This document shows, one piece after another, positions 1 through 7,988 of a stretch of 64,000 nucleotides of DNA. A model generated the notes under the pieces. That model was not told where the DNA came from and did not search any database. It worked only from the letters and a program-made list of their open reading frames with translations. The position numbers were made by a program, and so were the translations under genes. Numbering within the stretch: the first letter of the stretch is position 1; every line of letters begins with the position of its first letter. This stretch comes from Planctomyces sp. SH-PL14 (GTDB taxonomy: Bacteria; Planctomycetota; Planctomycetia; Planctomycetales; Planctomycetaceae), in contig NZ_CP011270.1 of the NCBI RefSeq assembly GCF_001610835.1, positions 2,064,001 to 2,128,000 of the forward strand, given 5' to 3'.

Positions 1-231
1 TGAAGGAGCGAGTGTCCAGGCGCGGACAACGCGCCGGATGCCCACTCACCTTAGCCGCAGGGATGACAACGCGAGCGGTGAGTGCTCAACGCCGGTCCCA
101 CAAAGGGGACGTCCGTTGTGTACCACGGTTCCTCATCGGAGGCCTCCGGCGGCAAGGGGTTCCCCCTTGACCCCGGCTGCCGTGGCACAATGGGTTTGGC
201 GTAGCAACGTCGTGCCGGCAAAGACGGTGTT
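1..231 (+). repeat. 320-bp intergenic element, copy 1 (cut by window start)
   Basis: Right three quarters of the recurrent element. It starts at the conserved TGAAGGAG block and carries the GGGGACGTCCGTTG block, the CAAGGGG-tt-CCCCCTTG hairpin and the terminal GTGCCGGCAAAGACGG block. It lies just downstream of the response regulator gene. The left end is outside the window. Confidence 0.9.
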
Positions 232-648
232 TTATTCGCCCGTCTTACGAGGGGACTTTGAGGCCGGCTTCGGCCGCTTCGGCTCCGCCTTGTCTCCCAG
301 CGCCTTCCGCACCGCCTCCAGTAACGACTCCATCGCGAACGGCTTCCGCAGATAGTCGGAGACACCCAGCATCTCCGCATAAGCCTTGTGCCGCCCACCC
401 TCGTTCGCCGTGATCATGATCACCTTCGGCGGATTCGGCAGCGTGCGGAGAAACTCCAGCACCGGAAAGCCCCCCATCCGCGGCATCATCATGTCGGTAA
501 TGACCAGATCCGGCTGCTCCGCCTGGATCAGCCGCTGACCATCGATGCCGTTCGGAGCCGGAAAGACCTGGTACCCCGCACCATCCAGCACGCCGTGCAG
601 CGTAGAGGAAATCTCCCGGTCATCCTCGATCAGAACAATCTTGGCCAT
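232..648 (-). CDS. single-domain response regulator
   Basis: CheY-like receiver protein of 138 residues. The N-terminal IVLIEDD stretch supplies the acidic pocket (D9, D10), the predicted phospho-acceptor is D52 in VITDMMMP, and the conserved lysine is in the YLRKPF motif near residue 101. After the receiver fold there is only a short Lys/Pro/Ser-rich tail and no DNA-binding domain, so it probably acts through protein contacts, for example in a phosphorelay. No histidine kinase is adjacent. It is flanked on both sides by copies of the 320-bp element. The start fits the receiver family exactly; the partner is unknown. Confidence 0.9.
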   Translation of the reverse strand: MAKIVLIEDDREISSTLHGVLDGAGYQVFPAPNGIDGQRLIQAEQPDLVITDMMMPRMGGFPVLEFLRTLPNPPKVIMITANEGGRHKAYAEMLGVSDYLRKPFAMESLLEAVRKALGDKAEPKRPKPASKSPRKTGE

Positions 649-798
649 ACTGCACTCGAAGCCACGCCGCGGCAGCGAAGGTCGCCACAGTCAACCCGGC
701 CCGAGCATCTTACCCCCGTTCCAGCCCTCCAACCAGCCAGGGCCGGGCTTCGAACGCGGTGGGGTGCATTCGCAGATTGGTGTCGCCCGATACTGGCC
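649..798. other. upstream region of response regulator
   Basis: Non-coding stretch between the response regulator start and repeat copy 2. It should hold the regulator's promoter, though no clear -35/-10 pair is visible. About 40 bp next to the repeat (ending GTCGCCCGATACTGGCC) recur beside copy 6. Confidence 0.4.
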
Positions 799-1120
799 AA
801 CCGGGTCCAGGGGCACCCTGGTCAGGGGGTGCAGGGGGCAGAATGCCCTTTGCCCGCCGGAGGCCTGGCCGTCGGGAGATGTCTGAAGGAGCGCGTGTCC
901 AAGCGCGGACATTGTGTCGTATGCCCCCTCACCAACCCGCGGAGATTGTAAAGCGAGCGGTGAGTCCTCAACGCCGGTCCCGCAAAGGGGACGTCCGTTG
1001 CTTACCACGGTTCCTCATGGAAGTGCCTCCGGCGGCAAGGGGGCGTGGCCCCCCTTGACCCCAGGCTGCCGTGGCACATTGGGTTTGAGCTATGCGCGTC
1101 GTGCCGGCAAGGACGCGATT
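799..1120 (+). repeat. 320-bp intergenic element, copy 2
   Basis: Full-length copy. It begins with AACCGGGTCC and ends GGACGCGATT, giving imperfect 10-bp terminal inverted repeats. Internal hairpins: CCAGGG-gca-CCCTGG, a GCAGGGGGC/GCCCTTTGC stem, and CAAGGGGGC/GCCCCCCTTG. It sits between gpsA (3' side) and the response regulator (5' side). Confidence 0.95.
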
Positions 1121-1170
1121 CGCGTCAACGGGACAATCCACCCTACCCAGAGAACGCCTCCAACGCCCCG

Positions 1171-2166
1171 CTACTCCTCCCGGGGCGGCCGCATCATGAG
1201 CGCGTTCGTGGCAGCAAGCGGCGAGCGGCCGGCAAACAGGACGTGATAGACCTGCTCGCAGATCGGCATCTCGATCCCCTTCTGCCGCGCCAGATCATGC
1301 ACACTGGCCGCCGTGTTGACCCCCTCGGCGACGGAGGGCATCGAACTCAGAATCGCATCCAGCGTCTCCCCCCGCCCGATCCGCTCGCCAACGCCGCGGT
1401 TCCGGCCGTGAGGACTGATGCAGGTCGTGATGAGATCGCCAATCCCCGCCAGCCCCGCAAACGTGGCGGAGTCCGCCCCCAGCGCGACGCCGAACCGGGT
1501 GATCTCCACAATTCCCCGCGTCATCAGGGCTGAGACCGCGTTGTCCCCAAACCCCAGCCCCGCACAGATCCCGGCCGCGATCCCGATCACGTTCTTGAGC
1601 GCCCCGGCCAGTTCGACGCCGAGGAGGTCGGAGTTTGAATAGACCCGGAACCGGTCCGTCGTGAACATCTCCTGAACCCGCCGGGCGAGGTCAGGACTGG
1701 CGGCCGCCGCCACGACACTGGCGGGCAACCGATTGGCCACCTCTTCGGCATGGCTTGGACCGCTCAGGACCGCAACATCCCCGACCGGAAGACACTCGCG
1801 GATGATCTCCGTCGGACGTTCCAGGGTGCGGTTCTCGATCCCCTTCACGACACTGATCGCCGTGACACCGGTCGGGAAGGCTCCCGCCAGCGGAGCGAGC
1901 GTCGCGCGCAGGTACTTCGTCGGAACCGCGACAACGAGGTAGTCGGCGCTCGCGGCCGCTTCACGGATGTCGCCGGTGACCAGCAGCCGATCGGGAAACC
2001 GCACGCCCGGCAGCAAGCGGGCATTCATCCGGTCGCGATTCATCGTCGCGGCGTTGGCCGGATCACGGCACCAGAGAGCAACCTGCTGATCCTCACGCTC
2101 GCATAGCAGGAGCGCGCATGCGGTCGCCCAGGCGCCGCTTCCCAGAATCGTAATCCGCGACGGCAT
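1171..2166 (-). CDS. gpsA: NAD(P)-dependent glycerol-3-phosphate dehydrogenase
   Basis: Reduces dihydroxyacetone phosphate to sn-glycerol 3-phosphate for phospholipid synthesis in the cytoplasm. The 331-residue length is usual for GpsA. The Rossmann motif GSGAWATA is at residues 9-16, VVKGIE starts near residue 107, and LSGPSHAEEV follows near 133. The catalytic-lysine region GALKNVIGIAAG is near residue 190 and the C-terminal half has the family's helical substrate-binding domain. It starts 8 nt downstream of the CDGSH gene stop, so the two are probably cotranscribed, and purM lies further upstream on the same strand. Confidence 0.97.
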   Translation of the reverse strand: MPSRITILGSGAWATACALLLCEREDQQVALWCRDPANAATMNRDRMNARLLPGVRFPDRLLVTGDIREAAASADYLVVAVPTKYLRATLAPLAGAFPTGVTAISVVKGIENRTLERPTEIIRECLPVGDVAVLSGPSHAEEVANRLPASVVAAAASPDLARRVQEMFTTDRFRVYSNSDLLGVELAGALKNVIGIAAGICAGLGFGDNAVSALMTRGIVEITRFGVALGADSATFAGLAGIGDLITTCISPHGRNRGVGERIGRGETLDAILSSMPSVAEGVNTAASVHDLARQKGIEMPICEQVYHVLFAGRSPLAATNALMMRPPREE

Positions 2167-2174
2167 TCCCGCTC

Positions 2175-2423
2175 CTACTGCGCGGGGGGGGCGGGAGGGG
2201 CCGGAGTCGTCGGCGCCGGCGGAACGAGGTCCTCCGCCACCCAGCCGCAGGACTTGTGCGTCCCGTCACAGAAGGGCCGCCGCTTCGTCTGTCCGCAACG
2301 ACAGAGGGCGACGTTCTCCTTCCCCGTCAGGTCGTAGACGTTCCCCTCATGGTCAATGATCTTGACCGGCCCCGTAACCAGCAGGGGACCATTCAGACGC
2401 GTCTTGATGACCACTTCACTCAT
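2175..2423 (-). CDS. CDGSH iron-sulfur domain protein
   Basis: Small 82-residue protein carrying the 2Fe-2S ligand pattern C-x-C-x2-(S/T)-x3-P-x-C-D-G-(T)-H, seen here as CRCGQTKRRPFCDGTH around residues 41-56. The three cysteines and the histidine are all present. The N-terminal half (LLVTGPVKIIDHEGN) is typical of bacterial CDGSH proteins, whose role is redox or Fe-S related but poorly defined. The tail is rich in Pro, Ala and Thr. The start at 2423 was chosen over an upstream methionine because homologues begin with this short MSEV-type segment. It lies between purM and gpsA in one minus-strand run. Confidence 0.9.
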   Translation of the reverse strand: MSEVVIKTRLNGPLLVTGPVKIIDHEGNVYDLTGKENVALCRCGQTKRRPFCDGTHKSCGWVAEDLVPPAPTTPAPPAPPAQ

Positions 2424-2483
2424 GGCAGGCTCCTCTCGACTTTGCGCAGGTCCGTCGAACACGCCCTGGCCTTTGCCATTGCG

Positions 2484-3536
2484 TCAGTTCACGTACTTCG
2501 CTGCCTGGTCCTGGCCGGGAACGACTTCGCCGCACACCCAGGAGTCGCAGCCGGCGCCGCGGAGGACTTCCTGGACGCGGGCCACGGAATCGGGCCGGAC
2601 GATGAACGTCATCCCGATCCCCATGTTGAAGACCCGGAACATCTCTTCGCGATCGATCTTCCCGAGTCCCTGGACCCAGTCGAAGAGCGCCGGCGTTTGC
2701 CAAGTCCCGCGGTCGATCACGAGCCCGCAGCCGGCCGGCAGCAGGCGAGCGATATTGTCGCACAGTCCGCCGCCGGTGATATGAGCGATCGCCGACAGGC
2801 CGCTCTTGAGCGCGGCGTCGCGGGTCACGGCCGCAACCGTCTTGGCGTAGATCCGCGTCGGCGTGAGCAGCGCCTGACCGACCGTCTGGTTCAGTTCCGG
2901 AACGTGATCGTCGACCGACTTGCCGCCCGCTCCGAAGACCGCCTTCCGGACGAGGCTGTAGCCGTTCGAATGCAGACCGCTCGACCCGATCGCGACCACG
3001 ACATCGCCCACCTGGATCCGCGAACCGTCGAGGATCGCGTTCTTCTCGACGACCCCGACGCAGAACCCGGCGACGTCGAACTCTTCGAGTCCGTAGACGT
3101 CGGGCATGATCGCCGTCTCGCCGCCGAGCAGGGCCGCCCCCGCCTCGACGCAGCCGGTCGACACTCCTTCGACGACACTCACGATCAGGTCCGGGTTGTC
3201 CCGGCCAAGGGCGATGTAGTCGAGGAAGAAGAGCGGCTCGGCTCCCAGGCAGAGACAGTCGTTGACGCACATCCCGACGAGGTCGATGCCGATCGTGTTG
3301 AACACGCCGGCCATGTGGGCCACCTTGATCTTGGTCCCCACGCCGTCGGTCCCCGAGACGAGGACCGGATCCTCGTACCGGTTCTGGGCGTCCTGCAGGC
3401 GGAACAGTCCCGCGAACCCGCCGGGAAGCGGCATCGCCCGCTTCGTCATCGTGCGGGCCATGAGCTGCGGCAGCCGCCCCATCGCCTGTTCGTACAGGTC
3501 CAGGTCGACGCCGGACGATTTGTAGGTGAGCGACAT
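2484..3536 (-). CDS. purM: phosphoribosylformylglycinamidine cyclo-ligase (AIR synthetase)
   Basis: Closes the imidazole ring in purine synthesis (FGAM + ATP to AIR). 350 residues from the chosen start; the motifs TYKSSGVD (residues 4-11), SGTDGVGTK (near 62-70), GMCVNDCLCLGAEPLFFLDY, LGGETAIMPDVY, SSGLHSNGYSLVR and ITGGGLCDNIAR appear in family order. A much longer upstream extension is possible in frame but lacks family similarity. It lies 60 nt upstream of the CDGSH gene in the same direction. No other pur gene is adjacent. Confidence 0.97.
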   Translation of the reverse strand: MSLTYKSSGVDLDLYEQAMGRLPQLMARTMTKRAMPLPGGFAGLFRLQDAQNRYEDPVLVSGTDGVGTKIKVAHMAGVFNTIGIDLVGMCVNDCLCLGAEPLFFLDYIALGRDNPDLIVSVVEGVSTGCVEAGAALLGGETAIMPDVYGLEEFDVAGFCVGVVEKNAILDGSRIQVGDVVVAIGSSGLHSNGYSLVRKAVFGAGGKSVDDHVPELNQTVGQALLTPTRIYAKTVAAVTRDAALKSGLSAIAHITGGGLCDNIARLLPAGCGLVIDRGTWQTPALFDWVQGLGKIDREEMFRVFNMGIGMTFIVRPDSVARVQEVLRGAGCDSWVCGEVVPGQDQAAKYVN

Positions 3537-3576
3537 GCTTCCAGTTCTGCGGGCGGGACTCAGGAATGCAGGAGGT

Positions 3577-3747
3577 GAAACACCAAGGCACCAGGAAGGC
3601 ACAAAGGACACCAAGAGGATGCTAAGAACAGGAAGGCAAGTCCCGCGAGACCGCAGCACTGATTCGCGCCACGGGCTTCCTCTCAGGCCAACGCCTCTCT
3701 CCATCCTTTGTGTTCTTGGTGCAACCTTAGTGTCTTTGTGTTTAACT
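3577..3747. repeat. imperfect inverted pair of ACCAAG/CACAAAG-rich arms
   Basis: Between purM and the PPi-PFK gene. The left arm (3577-3620) is built from CACCAAG and CACAAAGGACACC words. The right arm (3702-3747) carries the complementary CTTTGTGTTCTTGGTG words. The arms are about 80 bp apart. They read as Lys/Asp/Thr-rich peptides if translated, which is probably meaningless. Confidence 0.55.
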
Positions 3748-3756
3748 CTCCTCGGC

Positions 3757-5031
3757 CTACTTCCACTCCGCCAGCTTCTTGGCCACGCGGTGCTTCGCGA
3801 GGACGACGTACTTCGGCAGGCCCCCTTCCATCGGGACCGTCGTCTCGCCGACGATCAGCGGGGCGGCGTAGTCGACGAACTTCTGGTTGACCATCATGCC
3901 GCACTCCGAGATCCAGTCGCTCGGCAGGAAGTGCTCCACGTTGGCGATGTCTTCCAGCGGCTGCAGGCCGGTCGTCCACTTGTAGGGGCTGGTCGACTCG
4001 CGGACGATCTTGACCATCAGGCCGCTCTTCCCTTCGACCGCGGCGCGGGTCGCCGCGTTGCCGCAGGCGACCGCCTCTTCCGCGTCCGTCAGGCTGGCGA
4101 AGTGAGCCGCGGCCCGCTGGGCGTAGCCGAGCTTGACCGTCCGGGTCTTGAGGTTGAGCTTCCCTTCGACGATCTCCTTCAGCTTGTCCGCCGAACCGGC
4201 CAGGACCGCGTGGCCGAAGGCGTCGAGGCGGGACTTGTCGGCCCCGATCTCCTCCCCGTCCTTGTTCTTGAGCCCTTCGCCGACGATGACGATGCAGTAG
4301 CGGAGCTTCTCGACGACGCTCTTCACCTTCGCCAGGAACTTCTCCTCGTCGAGGGCGATCTCCGGCAGCAGGATGATGTGCGGCGGGTTGTCTTCCTGAC
4401 CCCGCTTGGCGAGGACCGCCCCGGCCGAGATCCAGCCGGCGGCCCGTCCCATGACCTCGATGATGCAGCAGGAGCCGTCGTCGGTCGCCATCGAGCCGAC
4501 ATCGAAGCCGACTTCCATCGTCGTCGCGCTGATGTACTTGATGACGCTGCCGTAACCGGGGCAGTGGTCGGTGTGCGGCAGGTCGTTATCGATCGTCTTC
4601 GGCACGCCGATGACCCGCATCTCCCAGCCCCGCTTGACCGCTTCGAGGTGGATCTTGTGCGAGGTGTCCTGGGAGTCGTTCCCGCCGGCGTAGAAGAAGT
4701 ACCGGATGTTGTGGGCCTTGAAGACCTCAAACAGCCGGTCCATGTCCTTGGCGGCCTTTTCCGCCTTCTTCTTGAAGTCGAGCTTGTAGCGGCAGGTCCC
4801 GAGGGCCGCGGCGGGGGTGGTCTTCAGCCCCTCGATGTCCTCGGGCTTTTCCTTGCGGATGTCGATGATGTCTTCGCGGAGCATCCCGTAGATGCCGTTC
4901 ATTCCGCCGTAAATCTCCTTGATGCAGGCGTGCTTGAACGCTTCCTGCATGACCCCGGCGACGCTGGCACTGATGACCGAGGTGGGCCCACCGGACTGAC
5001 CGACGAGGAGATTGCCTTCAAGCTGTGCCAT
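3757..5031 (-). CDS. pfp: pyrophosphate-dependent 6-phosphofructokinase
   Basis: Interconverts fructose 6-phosphate and fructose 1,6-bisphosphate using pyrophosphate. Of 424 residues, the N-terminal LLVGQSGGPTSVI phosphate loop is followed by YAGGNDSQDT and VPKTIDNDLPHTDH. In ATP-type enzymes the positions equivalent to the D of GGND and the K of PKTIDND are glycines; the substitutions seen here are those of PPi-dependent enzymes. MATDDGSCCIIEVMGRAAGW is the sugar-phosphate segment. Start 5031 puts the conserved strand a few residues from the N terminus. It is a single gene, with a 200-bp palindromic spacer behind it and a divergent toxin-antitoxin pair in front. Confidence 0.93.
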   Translation of the reverse strand: MAQLEGNLLVGQSGGPTSVISASVAGVMQEAFKHACIKEIYGGMNGIYGMLREDIIDIRKEKPEDIEGLKTTPAAALGTCRYKLDFKKKAEKAAKDMDRLFEVFKAHNIRYFFYAGGNDSQDTSHKIHLEAVKRGWEMRVIGVPKTIDNDLPHTDHCPGYGSVIKYISATTMEVGFDVGSMATDDGSCCIIEVMGRAAGWISAGAVLAKRGQEDNPPHIILLPEIALDEEKFLAKVKSVVEKLRYCIVIVGEGLKNKDGEEIGADKSRLDAFGHAVLAGSADKLKEIVEGKLNLKTRTVKLGYAQRAAAHFASLTDAEEAVACGNAATRAAVEGKSGLMVKIVRESTSPYKWTTGLQPLEDIANVEHFLPSDWISECGMMVNQKFVDYAAPLIVGETTVPMEGGLPKYVVLAKHRVAKKLAEWK

Positions 5032-5222
5032 GGGAGGGGTCGAAAAAGGGGAGAATGCGGAGACGAGAAACATCATCCGAATCCGATGCGAACGACATCC
5101 TCGCACTCGAATCCCGGACTCTCGCGACAGGATAACGGTCCCGGTCCGGGCTGCAACGACTCGGAAAACGTGGCCGGACCAATCAGGAGGCGGTTATACT
5201 GGTCAGAGCAGGAGAGGTTGCT

Positions 5223-5471
5223 ATGGGACGGGGTGAGCTGGAGGAGTTCCACGAGTTCGTCGCGCGGACGCTGCGCGATGGAGGCTCGACGCTCTCCCCC
5301 GAGTCCGTCCTCGCTCAATGGCGACGGGTTCGCCATGACGATGAAGACGTCTCGCTCCTGCGGGCCTCGCTGGAAGAAGCCGATGAAGGCCAGCTGGTTC
5401 CCGCCGCCGACGTCCTGGCCGATCTCCGGGACGAGTTCGGGCTGGGCCGATCGGATTCGAGCCCGTCGTGA
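5223..5471 (+). CDS. putative antitoxin of a ParE/RelE-type pair
   Basis: Acidic 82-residue protein encoded directly before a ParE-like toxin. Its TGA overlaps the toxin's GTG start (GTGA), so translation is coupled. A good ribosome site (GGAGAGG) precedes the ATG. The sequence ELEEFHEFVARTL and LRASLEEADEGQ suggests helices, but no classical ribbon-helix-helix or Phd motif is obvious. The antitoxin role is inferred from position, size and charge only. Confidence 0.7.
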   Translation: MGRGELEEFHEFVARTLRDGGSTLSPESVLAQWRRVRHDDEDVSLLRASLEEADEGQLVPAADVLADLRDEFGLGRSDSSPS

Positions 5472-5797
5472 GCGATCGTCACCGGGTTTTCATGACGCCA
5501 ACCGCCAGGCGAGACCTTCGTCAGCAGGCTCAATGGCTCCATGCCCGATCGGCCACGGGAGCCGCCCGCTGGCTGAACGAGTTCGAAAGAACCTTGGAGA
5601 CGCTCGCAGCGAATCCCCTCTCGGCAGGCCTGGCGCCGGAGAGTGACTTTGTCGGCCGGGAGATCCGTGAGGCGGCATTCAAGACGCCCCGCGGAAATCC
5701 GTATCGAATTGTTTTCGACATCGCGGGCCCGGTCGTCCGAATCCTGCGAATTCGCGGACCAGGGCAAGACGATCTGTCACTCGAGGACTTGGAGTAG
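5468..5797 (+). CDS. ParE/RelE-family toxin-like protein
   Basis: 109-residue protein with the RelE/ParE layout: N-terminal VFMTPTARRDLRQQAQWL helix pair, a central amphipathic segment, and the C-terminal strands NPYRIVFDIAGPVVRILRIRG, where YRIVF and VRILRIRG match the family's core. ParE-type members inhibit gyrase and RelE-type members cleave mRNA; the sequence alone does not decide between them. Start is GTG inside the antitoxin stop. The pair is divergent from the PPi-PFK gene and followed by gnd 195 nt later. Confidence 0.8.
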   Translation: MSDRHRVFMTPTARRDLRQQAQWLHARSATGAARWLNEFERTLETLAANPLSAGLAPESDFVGREIREAAFKTPRGNPYRIVFDIAGPVVRILRIRGPGQDDLSLEDLE

Positions 5798-5992
5798 ACG
5801 GAGATCACCGTGATTCTCCGACCGATCGGCCTCAATTCATGTGTTCCTTGATCGCCGGGATGCAAGTTGACCCCGGCGCGACCAATTCCCAACTCATTGA
5901 TTCACGAATTCCGCTCCACTAAAACTCGACGTCACGCTGCAGCCCCGCGGTGCGGGCCGTGACTTCACCCCGATTCCTCAATCTTCGCTTCC

Positions 5993-7462
5993 ATGCCCAC
6001 ACACGACATCGGTTTGGTTGGTCTGGCCGTCATGGGTCAGAACCTCGTCCTCAACATGGCCAATCACGGCTTCTCCGTCGGCGTCTACAACCGCACGACC
6101 GAGACGACGGACGAGTTCGTGGGGGGCCTCAAGAGCGAGCCGGCCGACAAGGTCCACGCCGGCACCGCCGACCGGATCAAGGGCTACCACACCCTCAAGG
6201 ACTTCGTCGACAGCCTCAAGGCCCCGCGGCGGATCATGATCATGGTCAAGGCGGGGGGCCCCGTCGACGCCGTCATCGACCAGCTCAAGCCGCTCCTCGC
6301 GCCCGGCGACATCATCATCGACGGCGGGAACTCGGACTATAAGGACACGAACCGCCGCGACGCCGACCTCCGCAAGGCGGGCCTGCGGTTCATCGGCACC
6401 GGGGTTTCGGGGGGCGAAGAAGGGGCCCTCAAGGGACCGAGCATCATGCCCGGCGGCCACCACGACGCCTGGCCGTTCGTGAAGGACATCTTCCAGTCGA
6501 TCTCCGCCAAGGTCGGCCCGAACAACGACATCCCGTGCTGCGACTGGGTCGGCGATGCCGGCGCCGGCCACTACGTCAAGATGGTCCACAACGGGATCGA
6601 ATACGGCGACATGCAGCTCATCTGCGAAGCCTACTTCATCCTCAAGAACGCCCTCGGCCTCACGAACGAGGAGATGTACGAGGTCTTCAAGGAGTGGAAC
6701 GAAGGGGAGCTCGAGAGCTACCTCATCGAGATCACCCGCGACATCTTCACCGTCAAGGACAAGGCGACCGGCGAATACCTCGTCGACGTGATCCTCGACA
6801 CCGCCGCCCAGAAGGGGACGGGCAAGCTGATGAGCCAGCACGCCCTCGACCTCGGCGTGCCGACGACCCTTATCACCGAGGCGGTCTTCGCCCGCTGCCT
6901 GTCGGCTCAGAAGGAAGAGCGGGTCCGGGCCTCGAAGCTCCTGACCGGCCCGACCGGCGCGAAGTACCAGGGGGACAAGAAGCAGTTCATCGAGGACGTC
7001 CGCCAGGCGCTCTACGCCTCGAAGCTCTGCAGCTACGCCCAGGGCTACGTCCAGCTCGACGCCGCCGCCAAGGAATTCGGCTGGAAGCTAAACAACGGCA
7101 ACCTGGCCATGCTGTGGCGCGGCGGCTGCATCATCCGCAGCCGGTTCCTCGGCGACATCAAGTCCGCCTTCGACAAGAACCCGCAGCTCGAAAACCTGCT
7201 CCTCGACGACTTCTTCAAGGCGGCGGTCATCAAGGCCCAGCCGAGCTGGCGCCGCGTCGTGGCGACCTCGGTCGAGCTCGGTTACCCGATCCCGGTCTTC
7301 AGCGCGGCCCTCAGCTACTACGACGGCTACCGCAACGGCCGCCTCCCGGCCAACCTGCTCCAGGCCCAGCGGGACTACTTCGGCGCTCACACGTACGAGC
7401 GGACGGACAAGCCCCGCAAGGAAATGTTCCACACGGACTGGATCCGCGAGCGGAAGGCCTGA
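5993..7462 (+). CDS. gnd: 6-phosphogluconate dehydrogenase, decarboxylating
   Basis: Oxidises and decarboxylates 6-phosphogluconate to ribulose 5-phosphate with reduction of NADP, in the pentose phosphate pathway. 489 residues, the usual size of the long (E. coli-like) type. The dinucleotide motif GLAVMGQNLVLNMANHG is at the N terminus, with YNRT close behind. IDGGNSDYKDT, GTGVSGGEEGALKGPSIMPGG and the catalytic-lysine segment HYVKMVHNGIEYGDMQ follow in order. The C-terminal region includes WRGGCIIRSRFL. It is monocistronic: a strong terminator follows 28 nt after the stop. Confidence 0.98.
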   Translation: MPTHDIGLVGLAVMGQNLVLNMANHGFSVGVYNRTTETTDEFVGGLKSEPADKVHAGTADRIKGYHTLKDFVDSLKAPRRIMIMVKAGGPVDAVIDQLKPLLAPGDIIIDGGNSDYKDTNRRDADLRKAGLRFIGTGVSGGEEGALKGPSIMPGGHHDAWPFVKDIFQSISAKVGPNNDIPCCDWVGDAGAGHYVKMVHNGIEYGDMQLICEAYFILKNALGLTNEEMYEVFKEWNEGELESYLIEITRDIFTVKDKATGEYLVDVILDTAAQKGTGKLMSQHALDLGVPTTLITEAVFARCLSAQKEERVRASKLLTGPTGAKYQGDKKQFIEDVRQALYASKLCSYAQGYVQLDAAAKEFGWKLNNGNLAMLWRGGCIIRSRFLGDIKSAFDKNPQLENLLLDDFFKAAVIKAQPSWRRVVATSVELGYPIPVFSAALSYYDGYRNGRLPANLLQAQRDYFGAHTYERTDKPRKEMFHTDWIRERKA

Positions 7463-7490
7463 GCCAGTCCCTGCCCGCCGAAGCCATTCT

Positions 7491-7526
7491 GAACGCCGAG
7501 GGAATCCACCTCGGCGTTCTTTTTTT
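7491..7526 (+). terminator. Rho-independent terminator after gnd
   Basis: Perfect 10-bp stem GAACGCCGAG / CTCGGCGTTC with a 9-nt loop, followed directly by seven T. On the other strand there is no T tract, so it serves gnd and not the convergent DUF4288 gene. Confidence 0.93.
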
Positions 7527-7558
7527 GCCGGGATCGAACTCTCGAACCGGACGGAACT

Positions 7559-7963
7559 CTATCGAGGTCCTGGTCGAGACGCTTTTCTCTCGCCCGCAAT
7601 CGCAGCCAATTGCGAGCTCTTGGGGATCAGCGATTCGCGACGCTCCATCGGTTGCCGGAGCGTCACGATGTCGTACCAGACTTCGTCCGCCTCGCACTCC
7701 GCTCCGAGATGGAGAAGGTCAAGGAGACCAACGAACTCGAAGTAAACGGAGTGGCCCGCCTCGTTCTGAAACTCGTACTCCGCGGCCCGTCCCCGCTGTT
7801 CCGCGACGCGAAGGGCCGACCCGGCATCCGCCGCACGCAGCAGGAGCATCCGCTTTTCGCAGGTCCGGTTCCGGTTGTCTCGGCCATCGACCGCGACTCG
7901 GTACTGGAACAGCAACGTCGCGGAGAAACGATCCTCGGCGGTCGTCTTGTCAGCCCGGCTCAT
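7559..7963 (-). CDS. DUF4288-like protein
   Basis: 134-residue protein with the pattern of DUF4288 proteins: an N-terminal FSATLLFQYRVAVDGRDN strand, ALRVAEQRGRAAEYEFQNEAGHSVYFEFVGLLDL in the middle, and EVWYDIVTLRQPMERRESLIP toward the end. The function of the family is unknown. The start at 7963 is preceded by GAGGGGGAAG, a convincing ribosome site. It follows ybeY by 25 nt and probably belongs to the same transcript. Confidence 0.7.
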   Translation of the reverse strand: MSRADKTTAEDRFSATLLFQYRVAVDGRDNRNRTCEKRMLLLRAADAGSALRVAEQRGRAAEYEFQNEAGHSVYFEFVGLLDLLHLGAECEADEVWYDIVTLRQPMERRESLIPKSSQLAAIAGERKASRPGPR

Positions 7964-7988
7964 GGCTTCCCCCTCTGACGTTGCGGGA

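Noticed and set aside
914-1246. Open frames within repeat copies reading [15 protein letters not shown] and similar
   Set aside because: The same peptide recurs at every copy of the 320-bp element in several frames and strands because the GC-rich repeat has few stops. Frames break at different points and start codons differ, so it is not a protein family.
2256-3578. 440-codon plus-strand frame
   Set aside because: Antisense shadow of purM and the CDGSH gene.
3526-5646. 706-codon plus-strand frame opposite purM and PPi-PFK
   Set aside because: Antisense of two clear enzymes; its composition is typical of a GC-rich shadow frame.
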